Shown here: positions 10,642 to 20,344 of the stretch, piece after piece
Numbering within the stretch: position 1 is the stretch's first letter
How the letters are laid out: each line of letters opens with the position of its first letter
DNA from: Pythium myriotylum
Taxonomy: Eukaryota; Oomycota; Peronosporomycetes; Pythiales; Pythiaceae
Direction of reading: 5' to 3'
NCBI GenBank assembly: GCA_023091665.1
Contig: JALJCQ010000001.1
Span: forward strand, 1,364,001 to 1,428,000
Length of the DNA stretch: 64,000 nt
The notes under the pieces: generated by a model
Seen by the model: only the letters and a program-made list of their open reading frames with translations
Databases searched by the model: none
What the model was told of the DNA's origin: nothing
Program-made: the position numbers and the translations under genes

Positions 10642-12560
10642 CTACTTCTTCTTGCTGGCCATGTACTCTTCCAGCATCTTGCGCTTCTTGGCCATGGAGT
10701 CGGCCACGTCTGCCTCGTCACGAGATCGACTACTCTTCTCTTGAGACTTCTTCTTCGTCGTCGGAGTAGCAGTTACTGCAGCCACCTTGGTCCTTCCGGA
10801 CTTGGGTGGCTTCGCGTTTCGTTTATCCGCTGGTGGCGACTCGTTGACTTGACCTGAAGCTGCCTGCGAGTGGAGCCGCTTGATTTTGGCAACATAGTCG
10901 TCCATTCGGAACTTTCGCTTGAGTCCTGATTCGTTCATATACCTCACTTTGCCAAAAATGGGTCGCTCCTTCCAACCTTGGTCGTGTTTCCTGTGCAAAG
11001 CAAACGACTCAATCAGGTTTGCGTTCACGCAAATGGCAAAAAAAAAAAATACCCGAAAGACCACGCGACCCCAGTGTACGAGTTCGGGTCGGGGGCATCG
11101 AGCGCGTACTTGTTGTTCAGGTAGAGTGCGATGCGGAAGCCGAGCTCGGGTGTCTTGGTCCATTCGAGAATCTTCTTACACCAGTACATTCGCATGTAGC
11201 CGTGCATGCGGCCAGTGTGGACCATTTCTAGCTGCGCCGCATTCCAGTAAGCGTCAAACGTCTTGCCTTCTTCGAGCTGATGAACATTGTATAAGTGGTC
11301 CCGCTTGTCCTTCGCGTGCAACTGCAGTGTGATAGTTGCGTACTCTGGCAGACAGCCCATCGAGTCGTACTCGGTGTTGAACACGCACATGTTGACAGCA
11401 AGCTCACGGCGCACGATCATCTCCTCCAGGAACGAGTCTCGACCCTCCTTTGAGGAGACGTTCGCCTTCTGTACTTGAAGAGCCACGTCCACCGGGCTGA
11501 TGTGACCGTGGCGAAGGTACAGACTGAGGTTACTGCCTCCGTCGCCGCTCGGTTCGTTGCGGTCGGTTGCGTATCGAGCGAGTTTACTCTCAATGAACGT
11601 CTTGGTTGTTTGGGCGGCAGCATCCTCTCCGCCAACGAAGCAGCTCACACCAGGGACGCTGCGATCAACGTCCAGGAGCTGGAGCACGTTTTCCGGTTGG
11701 AGTGCATCCAGCGGTGTCAGTCCTTTGCTCGCCGGCAGCGGGTTGCCGACTGTACGACTCTCAGGCGCGAGGTCTGCGTGATCAAGTGGGACTAGATACT
11801 TCTTGAGCTGTCCCTGGACCTTGGGGCGGATCGTGCGTGCCGCGTATTCTTCCTTCTGAGTCACTTCCTCGCACGGCACGACGACGTCGCCCTCGACCTG
11901 GACGATACCCCAGGCTCTCGAGTTGGCCTGCGCATCCTCAACGCACTGGGTAAGTGCGTCTTTGAGAGGTCGTAGATACGGGCGGTCAGTGACGACGAGA
12001 GCAGCGCCTCGAGCACAGAGCTCGAGCAGATCACTGCGCGACGGACAACCGGTCTTGGCAGCTTCGTCCTCCTCGACATCCGGATCTTCTTCGACCCAAA
12101 AGTCGATTGGTTCTGCGCTAGCAGTCGGCTTGTGGCTGTGGTGGAACACTTGGAAGCTGAGGCCCCGGTCGGCGAGCTTCGCTGCCACGCACGCGAGACC
12201 TTCGAGCGCAAACTTGGCGTGGCGTTCAGTGGCGACGCCAAAGGCGTTCGGATCTCGCGGCGCGTACGTTGGCGGCACAACCGAGCGGTCCGAGAGCAAG
12301 TAGACGACGTGGAGCGGCAGCGCGAGCGCGTTGGCCGCGGCGACCGCGTACTCGAGCGCGTAGTTGTAGCGCGTGCGCACTGAGGTCTGCATCCAGTAGA
12401 GAAGGTAGGGCTTGGCGCCGGCGGGCGGTGCGAGCCCATCGTAGAGCCACTGCACGCGCTCCGAGAGGAGTCCGCTGGGCAGCGAGCGCGTCGCGAGGCG
12501 AGTCTCGAGCACGCGGCGCATGGTGAGCTCTTGAGTGGGAATGGGGGCGCGGAAACTCAT
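10642..12560 (-). CDS. Class II CPD photolyase (deoxyribodipyrimidine photolyase)
   Basis: Two exons (12560-11053 and 10990-10642) encode 618 residues. The protein repairs cyclobutane pyrimidine dimers with light energy captured by a reduced FAD. The N-terminal half carries the photolyase alpha/beta domain ([21 protein letters not shown]). The C-terminal FAD domain shows the class II signature [20 protein letters not shown] followed by YWCKKILEW and [11 protein letters not shown]. The 62-bp intron splits the conserved run so that splicing yields [26 protein letters not shown] order, exactly as in the family. The ATG at 12560 is chosen; the frame extends nine codons upstream only through a TTG. 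Beyond the usual end there is a Lys-rich tail of about 75 residues with KKKSQEK and [10 protein letters not shown] motifs, a likely nuclear signal. The fold and activity call is firm. Confidence 0.93.
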
Positions 12561-12796
12561 CGAATTCGGACTGAAATGCGAGAACAAGGTAGGTTACAGT
12601 ACCGTAATTTGTGAATTATGACGACTCAAGAAAATGGAGATGAGATTCTATCGAGAAAGGCAGGCGAGCCGCGGTCGTCGTCACGAGACACTGGGTTTGA
12701 CGACGGCGATGGGCGATTGCTTCTACCTGATTATATCTTCACGTCGTGTGAGCTGGTCAAAGACGGTCCAGCTCCACGCCTAGGGCATGGGACTTC

Positions 12797-15700
12797 CTAA
12801 CGCACCATGTCCTGGAGCTCACGGCCGATTAGGTATCGCTCGTTACGGATCGACTCGGCGAAAGCTGCCATCCAGTGGGACACGTACGAGCCGCATCGGA
12901 CGGCAAAGTAAACAGTCGCGGTGCCGAGGGCAGAAATAGCAAACGCCGTCTCGGAGACGGCGGGCGACGACGGCCACAAGAAGGTCAGGGCCGCCGACTG
13001 GATCCAGCACAGCACAATCACAGCGAGCAGCTTGCTCAACACGGGTTCCATGACTGCACCCATGAACATCTGAATGTCGAAACACCGGTCACGGATGTTA
13101 TCATCGCGGAGGCGAATGGCGTCGTTGTCGTGCACGTGTACGTTAAACATCAGCTGCTTGTAGCATTTTCGCATGGCGGCAAAAATGCTCTCAGGTTCTG
13201 CTTGGTTAGGCCCTGCCTCACCATTATTCTGCAAGTTGGGGGCATCATTTCGAATTCCATCCACTTCAACGAAATCGTCGTCCTCATCGAGGTCGTCATC
13301 GATGTCATCCATCAAGTCCTCGTCGTGCGGAGCGAAGTCGTCGAAATTCTCATCGAGATCATCGTCAAGAGCAACTTGATCAGGATTGCGACGCCGGCGA
13401 CGGTTCCTCTTTACGCGGAAGCAGCAGACAAACCAACCGAAAAGATTGAAGACTAAATAACCCATCCAAAAACTCTGTAGAAAACAGAGTCATCAGCGTC
13501 AAACAAAACAAGGTTGGTTAGAGGACAAAACTCACCTCGAACCAGGTTGCCTTGGCTTCCGGAAAACACGCGGCTAGAATATAGCCGACAAAGAAAGGCC
13601 CCATGAACGCCCATCCCAGAACACACGAAATGGCGCTTTCTGGAGTCATGTTCTTGACACAGTAACCACGACGCAGGAGCGCAGGTTCCACTTGATCGTC
13701 AGGCAACGTAATGACGCTGAGCGCGTTCAAGCCATTGGCGAGATACCATGCAATCTGAACTCCAGCACCGAGCGCGAGTGGGTCGTGAGCAATACCAGTC
13801 AGACGCTCAAATGGCGCCATACACGCTCGCCCTAGGAAAAATGTTCCGAATACCAATGCACCCATCATCGAGACCAATACGAGCCAAGTGACAATGATCA
13901 TAGTCGCCACACGAGCGTGCAACCACTTTGTCGGCCTGCGTCGACCCAGTAGCTCGTACTCAACAGGCTGAGGATCTTCAAGTCCGTCTTCTGGCCAAGG
14001 CAAGTAACGGTGACCACCGATACGCAGCTCGGCTGGAGGCAGGACGTTTTGGGGGTGGAAGTGCAGTGGCGGCGGCGCCAAAACGTATACGTCACCAATC
14101 TTTTCGGTCTTCGACTGCCACGTGACTTCAACTCGAGGCAGCAAATACTCAGAGAGACCCAGTTTGGAGCAAAAGAAAGCAACCCCGAGGTGCTGCAGAC
14201 GACCAATCACGTTCTTGGCATGCTCGAGGATCCCAAGCACAACCAGGTGAACGATGAGCAATTCGATGGGGACTTGAATCTCTGGGCAGTAGTGTTGGAA
14301 CCGAAGGGTGAGCGGGAAGAGTCCTGGAGCCCCCGTCTGGTAAAGACGAATCGGTACGTGAATCAGCACAACAAGCAGCGCAGCGTAGATGACCAATGAG
14401 AGTAGCATGCGACGAGCGTGCTTTGCACAGGTTTCGCTCAAGAGCGAGCGCAGCAAGTCAGGGTGGGCCTCTTGGGGGCGAATGACCTTCGCAAGAATGT
14501 CTGGATGCATGACCTCGCGCAGCTGAAGAACCGACACCGTGATGAACAGCATGAACGTGATACCGAGCACCCAATGAATGAGGAGAGCTCCGATCATGTT
14601 GGACATGCAGAAAGCGATTCGATCTTGAAGTGTGGCGTGAAACAGACGTAGAGTTGCAACGTCGATACCCAAACCAAGAACAATTGGAAGCGCCACCATC
14701 TTGAGGAGAAGCAAGGTCGAAACTTTCACAATAGCAGTCAGACATCGAAGTGCCCACATGAGTCCACCCACCAACGGTCGATGAATAAACGGCGAGGCAG
14801 TCGTGACCATCCATCGCCACAGCACGATAGTGAAGCAAATCGATAGGTACCCGACGAAGCACGTGCATAGGTCGACGAGTTGTAGACAGTCTCCATTCTG
14901 TTTCGCTTCGCTGATAGCCTTCGCAAGCGTCCGAACGAAGAACTGTCCGATCGACAGCTCTTCCGCCGGTATTGAATCACCAACAGCAAAAGACAGTACT
15001 AGATTGGGAGAAAGCGCCGAGTAGATCTTCATGCTGGCTGACAAAATGGTACTCCCTAGCGTATAGGGGATGAAAGCAAACAGTCCCAGGTAAGCGCCGT
15101 TGAACGCAAGCAGCCACGACACGTTCCGGAAAAGAACCACAATGTCTCCACGCAGACCCAGAAGTTCGTCCATCGCGATGTTGATCTCCATGTGTTCAAA
15201 GTCGTCGTCCCAGACATCTCGGTTGTTTACTGGCGGAGGCCTGTTGTTGCGCACAGGTGGCGCAGGTAGGGCTGGCGCGTTTCGTGGGGCGAGTGGCGGC
15301 TCAGGAATGCGAGCCGGGGCGTTGTTGTCGATGTTAATTTCTCGAGGGGCACGGAGCACGCGACGCTGGCGTAGTTCTTGTTCTGGGCGCCTAACCTCTT
15401 GCACCACGTCGACTTCAGCGGCACGGACATCTTCTTGATTGGGCAGGCCCAGATCTTCGCGAGGGTGGCGATCAAAGACTCCAGGGAAAGGAATGTCCGC
15501 GTGCTCTTCCTGATTGGCAGGCGGCTCGTCGTCGGACGAGTCATCCTCGTCGCCAAAGAGAGGAGGGCGATCGTCCACTGGTTCTGGGCGAACAGGAGCG
15601 GCGGGTTGCGCGGCAGGCGCGTGCACGTTCGCTGGGTGTTGGTGGTGGTTGCGCAGAGGGCCGTGGACGGGTTCGTCGACCGGCTCGTCGATGTGGTCCA

Positions 15701-16350
15701 AGTGGAAGCGCAAAAAGTCAGCAAACGACATGAGCGCGAGGAAGGAGAAGATGATGACGACGATGAGGATGATGCCCGAGTAGATGTCGGCGACGACGTG
15801 GGTCGAGTCGAAGCGCTCCGAAAAGTTGACGTTGACCATCGCGGAGGCGCGCAGCAGCCACATGCGGTAGAGCCAGCTCGTGCACCAGGGCGCGATGCCG
15901 AGCCAGAGCAGAGCGACGAGGCCGGCGCGCACGAGAAACGGGAGCCACTTGAACGCGGCCATGGACGCGACGGTGGCCGCGAGCTCGGTCCAGGGCAGCA
16001 CGTCGGGCGCGTTGGCGTCGTAGAGCGGCTTGAACTCGAAGCGGTGGCCGCAGAGCTCACAGAAGCTCTTGCCCGAGTGCTCGAGCCACTGCTCGAGGCA
16101 GTCCGAGTGCGTGAAGCGGATGCTGCCGGAGCACTTGCATGGCGCGAAGAGGCGGCGGTCGGGCTCCTACTCGCAGGCCACCACGTCAGTCACAAAGCGA
16201 GTGTCTCTCTCGTCGAGTCGAGTAGCGTCGGGTACGTACCGCTTCGCCGCGGCAGACGCGGCACTCGGCCTCGTCGTCCGAGTCGCCGTCGTCGGGCACG
16301 GGGGGCACGCTGAACGCAGCCGGGCGGAAGGCGTCGGCCGGCAAGTCCAT
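12797..16350 (-). CDS. MARCH6/TEB4/Doa10-type ER membrane RING-CH ubiquitin ligase
   Basis: Exons 16350-16240, 16166-13536 and 13474-12797 give 1139 residues, all junctions in phase 0. The N-terminal RING-CH finger is complete after splicing: C30, C33, C47, C49, H57, C60, C73, C76, with the PCKCSGSIRFTH core typical of MARCH/Doa10. Many hydrophobic segments follow, starting at about residues 95-120 and 160-180. They are separated by an acidic, Pro-rich cytosolic loop (about 180-330) and a second acidic stretch near the C-terminus. Length and layout fit the 14-TM Doa10/TEB4 family (about 900-1300 residues). These ligases ubiquitinate misfolded or short-lived ER and nuclear-envelope proteins, including sterol enzymes, for proteasomal destruction. 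The 73- and 61-bp introns are typical of the window. The ATG at 16350 precedes a short acidic N-terminus with no signal peptide, as in the family. Confidence 0.9.
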
Positions 16351-16702
16351 GGACGTGGAGGGGTCGGCACGCGGCTTCTTTCTGCGGACGTGTGCCAGAG
16401 GAAGCGAGAGAGAGCGACAGGTCACTCGCACACACTCCCGAACCTTCACTAGAGCATACAAACCTCTATTGGCGGGTTGATACCCTCTTTTCTATGATAC
16501 CCACCTGTGATTACGGATGAGCCAAGTCAGACCCCGGCCCATCAGCTTGATGGAGCCCATCGCCAGCGCGCCCAAGATCGCAGCTCTCGCTGTCAACAAG
16601 GCATATCTCGTTTCTCCATTTCAAAACACACACAGCACGGACACGCGACGCATCTTCGCTTAGCTTCTAGTCCCCCACACGCCGGCACTTTGCCGAGTGC
16701 GC
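16351..16702. other. Intergenic region between two minus-strand genes
   Basis: This 352-bp gap lies upstream of the RING-CH ligase and downstream of the SWIB gene. It includes an ATTGG (inverted CCAAT) at about 16468-16472 that could serve the ligase promoter. I see no gene, repeat or RNA here. Confidence 0.4.
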
Positions 16703-17887
16703 TCACTTCTTCGCTTTCTTTTTGCTCTTGCCGCTATCTTCGTCCTCGTCACTGGATGCACCATCCCGAGGCACGTCCGCCCATCCACCGGGAGGGAGGT
16801 TCTCTGGCTTCATGGCGTGGCGCTTAATATACTTGTTGATAGAAAACATCGTCACGGTGTCGCGCTGGAACGCTCGCTTCATGGTCTCATCGAGGATGAT
16901 CGTGCGTTTGTCGTTCGGGTCTTGCAGATTGTGTGCTCGAATGTACTCCCAAATCTGTTTGACGATCTGAGGTCGCGGCAGTCGATCCGATCCTACCACA
17001 ACCGCGAGCTCGGGCGATATTGCGAGTTCAGCGTTGAAAGGGTTCTTCTTGGGCTTCTTTTCGCCATCGTCGTCATCAACCGCCTTCTTTTTCTTCTTCG
17101 CGGCAGCGGCCTTCTTCTTGGTTGCCTTGTCGCCTTCATCCTCGTCACTGGATACACCGTCACGATGGATATCGTTCCATCCACCCGGTGGGAGCTCCTC
17201 GGGTTTACGCACGTGGCGTTTGACGAATTTGTTGACAGAAAACATCGTGACCGAGTCTCGCTGAAACACGGCGCGCAATCGCTCATCCAGGATGATCACG
17301 CGCTTATTGTTTGGGTCCTGTAGCTCGTGCTCGCGGATGTACTCCCACAGGGCTTTGACAATTTGCGGACGCGCCATCATGTCGGCGCCGACGACGCTTG
17401 CGAGCTCGGGGGAGAGCGACAGCTTCATGTTGAACGCGCTCGAGCCTCCGTTCGCGCCGTCGCTATCCGCGCCTCGCTTGCGCTTGGGCGCAGCTTTTTT
17501 TTTCGGGGCGGCCGCGGTCTTGGTCTTGGTCTTTTTGGCCTTGCTCACGGCCGGACGGGAGGTCTCCTCTTCCTCGTCTTCGTCGTCGTCGTCGTCGTCG
17601 CCGCCGCCGCCGCCGTCGCTCTGCTCCTCCTCCTCGGCCTGCTGCTGCTCCTCGATTATCCGCAAGATACACTCGTTGATCTTGTCCTTGAAGTGCGAGA
17701 GATCCATGCCGAACTGCGTCTCGAGCTGCTTGCGGATCATGCGGCGCGAGAGCTGCTCGAGGTCGGCGCCGTGGAGGATCCCGCGGATCGCGCCGTTGAG
17801 CTGGTCCTCGTCCACATGCGGCGCGGCGCCGAACTGCTCGGCCGGGAGATTGAACTCGAGGTTGAGACCGTGGTCGCTGTCGTTCAT
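16703..17887 (-). CDS. DEK_C plus tandem SWIB/MDM2 domain protein
   Basis: A single-exon frame of 394 residues starts at the ATG complementary to 17885-17887; the upstream in-frame extension has no ATG. Residues about 28-82 form a DEK_C-like three-helix module. Residues 88-150 are an acidic then Lys-rich linker with nuclear-signal character. Two SWIB domains follow (about 150-226 and 283-357). Each contains LSPELA-like, RPQIVK-x-(L/I)-WEYIR, DPN-(N/D)-KR and MFS-(V/I)-NK elements, and each is followed by a PPGGW tail and an SSDEDE acidic end. SWIB domains occur in SWI/SNF BAF60 subunits, in MDM2 and in stand-alone chromatin proteins; DEK_C-SWIB fusions are known in plants and fungi (UAF30-like). 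A chromatin or rDNA transcription role is the family expectation. Confidence 0.88.
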   Translation of the reverse strand: MNDSDHGLNLEFNLPAEQFGAAPHVDEDQLNGAIRGILHGADLEQLSRRMIRKQLETQFGMDLSHFKDKINECILRIIEEQQQAEEEEQSDGGGGGDDDDDDEDEEEETSRPAVSKAKKTKTKTAAAPKKKAAPKRKRGADSDGANGGSSAFNMKLSLSPELASVVGADMMARPQIVKALWEYIREHELQDPNNKRVIILDERLRAVFQRDSVTMFSVNKFVKRHVRKPEELPPGGWNDIHRDGVSSDEDEGDKATKKKAAAAKKKKKAVDDDDGEKKPKKNPFNAELAISPELAVVVGSDRLPRPQIVKQIWEYIRAHNLQDPNDKRTIILDETMKRAFQRDTVTMFSINKYIKRHAMKPENLPPGGWADVPRDGASSDEDEDSGKSKKKAKK

Positions 17888-18121
17888 CGCGCGCCGGTAC
17901 AACCCTTCGAGTCTTGGGAGTCGCCTTCTCGTGTTGGGGACTGGGGAAGCTGCGCCGTTGGTCAACCGGTTCAAAACCTCAGGCGCCCATAAAACCTCGT
18001 GTTCAGCGCGTTTCAGCGCAGACAGAATCAGATAAATCCAGCAGCTTCAACCGGATCGACTCAGACTTATATTGACCACGACTATTAATGCTGCTGCTGT
18101 TGTGCTGCCCATGTGTACAGA

Positions 18122-19670
18122 CTACATGCGGCTCCAGTCGCTCGCCGAGCTGCGCACAGACGGACACTCACCCAGAATCGCCGAGGAGCACGACGGCACG
18201 GCCGAGTACGTCGAGCCGTTGGAGTAGCGACGGAGCGTGCGTCCCGAGTCGCTCTCGTCGCCGTCGATGCTCTCGGTGAACTCTTCCAGGTCCGACTCCG
18301 TCGGCGATACACTGCTGATACGATGAGCGTGCAAGCTTTGGGCGCTCAGCGCACACATGGGATCCAGCCAGTCGATCACTGCGTTCACGTCATCGTCGAA
18401 CGATATCTGCGGCGAGGAACCTCTCGTGGTTTCGTCGACTGGATGACCAGCCACGAATCCTCTTCGCATGGTCGCGGCACCCGCGCTACTGGAGCTGTTG
18501 CTGCCACCAGCTGACTGCGACCTGTCGCTCGGGTCGGATCGTGTGGATCGTTCTCCTGCGCTTGAGACGTTGAGCAACTCTGCCGTGCTTGCCGCTCGGC
18601 TACTGACGTGCGCATCGGACGGCTTTCGCCGAGGCATTGGCCCCATGAATGTGTCCACACTTGGATGCAGTGACGACAGACTTGGCGACGCTTCATACCA
18701 GTCACGCTCCATGTCGCTGCTGATGGTTTTGTTGTGGGGCTGAGCCGTTTGGTCACCACGCTCACTGCGTGACTTGTATCGGCGAGTGTCTCGCCACAGA
18801 AGCATTGTAACTCCGGTTGCGATCGCGACAATGCCGCCCACGAAAGCCATGATTAACCAAGTTTTGTTTGCTCGCCTCGGAGCAAGTTCCAGTGCTTGTG
18901 GGGTTTGAGGAGAGGCAGAGGCATGAGCAGGATCAATTTCCCGGTCAGAAGGTAAAGGCGTCGTCGTACTTGGCATTGTTGTTGTATTCGGTGCTGCAGT
19001 GGCATTCGTTGCTGCAGTGTCGGGTTTAGGAGGCAGTGATGGGGCAGTCGTATTCACCGTGGTGTCCGTAGGCGATGGAGCGGAAATTGATTCTGGTGCC
19101 TCTGTTGTTGGATCCGGAACTTGTGGAAATGGAGTAACAGTCGGGGTGGTGTTTGTTGGAAACGTTGGCTGAGAGGTCGGCAAGAATGTGAGAGGAAATA
19201 AAGTGCTCGGGAGTTCACTCGCAGTCGGAGCCGGTGAGCGTGTTTTTGGCCCGCCAATCACTTCGGCTTCAGAATCACTCAGGGCGTCAGCCGAGTGGAC
19301 TTTTCCTGCAGTAAACGGTGCATCTAGTGAGCTGTCTCCAACGCTGACAGGCGCAGTGTCTACAGCAATGGTGTTGAAGATGAACAGACCCAAAATGAAA
19401 GTGCCAGGCACACGCTGACACACCGTTGATCGCTGCCAGAACCAACTCGGGGTCGAAGGGAGCCGTTCGCGACGGCTTCCGTTGCACACTGGTCGGAGTT
19501 CTGCTCACTACTCGCTAGTTAGAACTAAGCCACGCAATTCCATGAGAATCACAGTCAGGAGGTGGCATACCTTGCTGTGCGTGGGCTGAACAGAAGAGCA
19601 GCACGCCGACAAAGACCGCCTTGCCTATCGCAGAAGCCCGAGCGCTCGTCGACCCTCTCAAGCCATCCAT
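18122..19670 (-). CDS. Mucin-like single-pass membrane protein with signal peptide
   Basis: Two exons (19670-19571 and 19500-18122) give 492 residues. Exon 1 encodes a clear signal peptide: a short basic N-region, the hydrophobic run AVFVGVLLFCSAHA, then QQ. The ectodomain (about 120-245) is Thr/Pro/Ser/Asn-rich with many NTT/NAT sequons, typical of a mucin-like stalk. One transmembrane helix lies at about 248-269 (WLIMAFVGGIVAIATGVTMLLW), followed by RRYK and a Ser-rich cytosolic tail of about 220 residues. A second hydrophobic stretch (about 67-80) sits near the start of exon 2. It coincides with a 64-nt GT..AG span, but removing that span would break the frame, so it is read as coding. I do not recognise a named family; a surface or wall-facing sensor is a guess from topology. 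Confidence 0.7.
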
Positions 19671-20344
19671 GCCTGTGAAGGTCGGTCTTCACGGCCTATG
19701 GAGGCGCTGGCTGGGCAAGTTCTCTTCTGGCCACTCGGCGTGGACGCCGGTTGTCGTCGTCGAGAGATACGACCATCGCGAGGTCCGAGTTGACCTGCTC
19801 CGACTTGTTTCGCGCCAGACACGATCTCCTCCTCTACGACGCCCGGATCGGGTCAGGAGTTAACTCAGTTGAGCAAAGAGATTCCATCCGGTCTCGTCGG
19901 CGACCCAGCACTGGTGACCAGCGCCATCGGCGGTGCGGTCGTCTCGTCTCGCATTACTCGCGCCTGCCTGACGTGGCGTTCGTGGGGTCGCGACGGGTGT
20001 ATCTTATTGCCAGTCTGCGAGTAAGGCATGTTGAAGCAGCCTTGTGATCAACCGTGTTTTGGCTCGCGATCGCACGACACCCGCCATGCGACGTTTCAAG
20101 ATCCAAATCGAGAACGCCAAGTTTAGCGCATGCGGCCAATAACGGATGAAGACCTCTCTCCAGTGTCACTGCGGCGCGGTGGCCATGCGCGCAGCGCGAG
20201 AAGACGACGAATTGAGCGCCGTCCTGAGCCCCGTTGACGCGCCGGATCGGACTTCCTGCCGGGTGTGCTTGAGGCGTCGATGGCCTGCACGTCGACTTGG
20301 CTCTAAGTCCGGTCTGTGATCCAGCGCCCGGTCTGACTGAGAAC
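19671..20344. other. Intergenic region between divergent genes
   Basis: This 674-bp gap separates the mucin-like gene and the large orphan, which are transcribed away from each other. It contains only short frames without protein character. No palindrome or repeat stood out. Confidence 0.4.

Noticed and set aside
12618..12800. Plus-strand ORF of 60 codons with ATG between the photolyase and MARCH6-like genes
   Set aside because: It has a real ATG and acceptable composition but no recognisable feature, and it ends inside the 3' end of the opposite gene. Possible small gene, not supportable from sequence alone.
15378..16313. Plus-strand open frame of 311 codons
   Set aside because: Antisense to the loop and RING-CH part of the MARCH6-like gene, whose domains are unmistakable on the other strand.
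17580..17610. Trinucleotide run resembling a microsatellite
   Set aside because: It is the Asp/Gly codon run of the acidic linker in the SWIB protein and is explained by coding sequence.
19364..19427. 64-nt GT..AG span inside exon 2 of the mucin-like gene
   Set aside because: Removing it shifts the frame away from the long downstream reading, so it was kept as coding.
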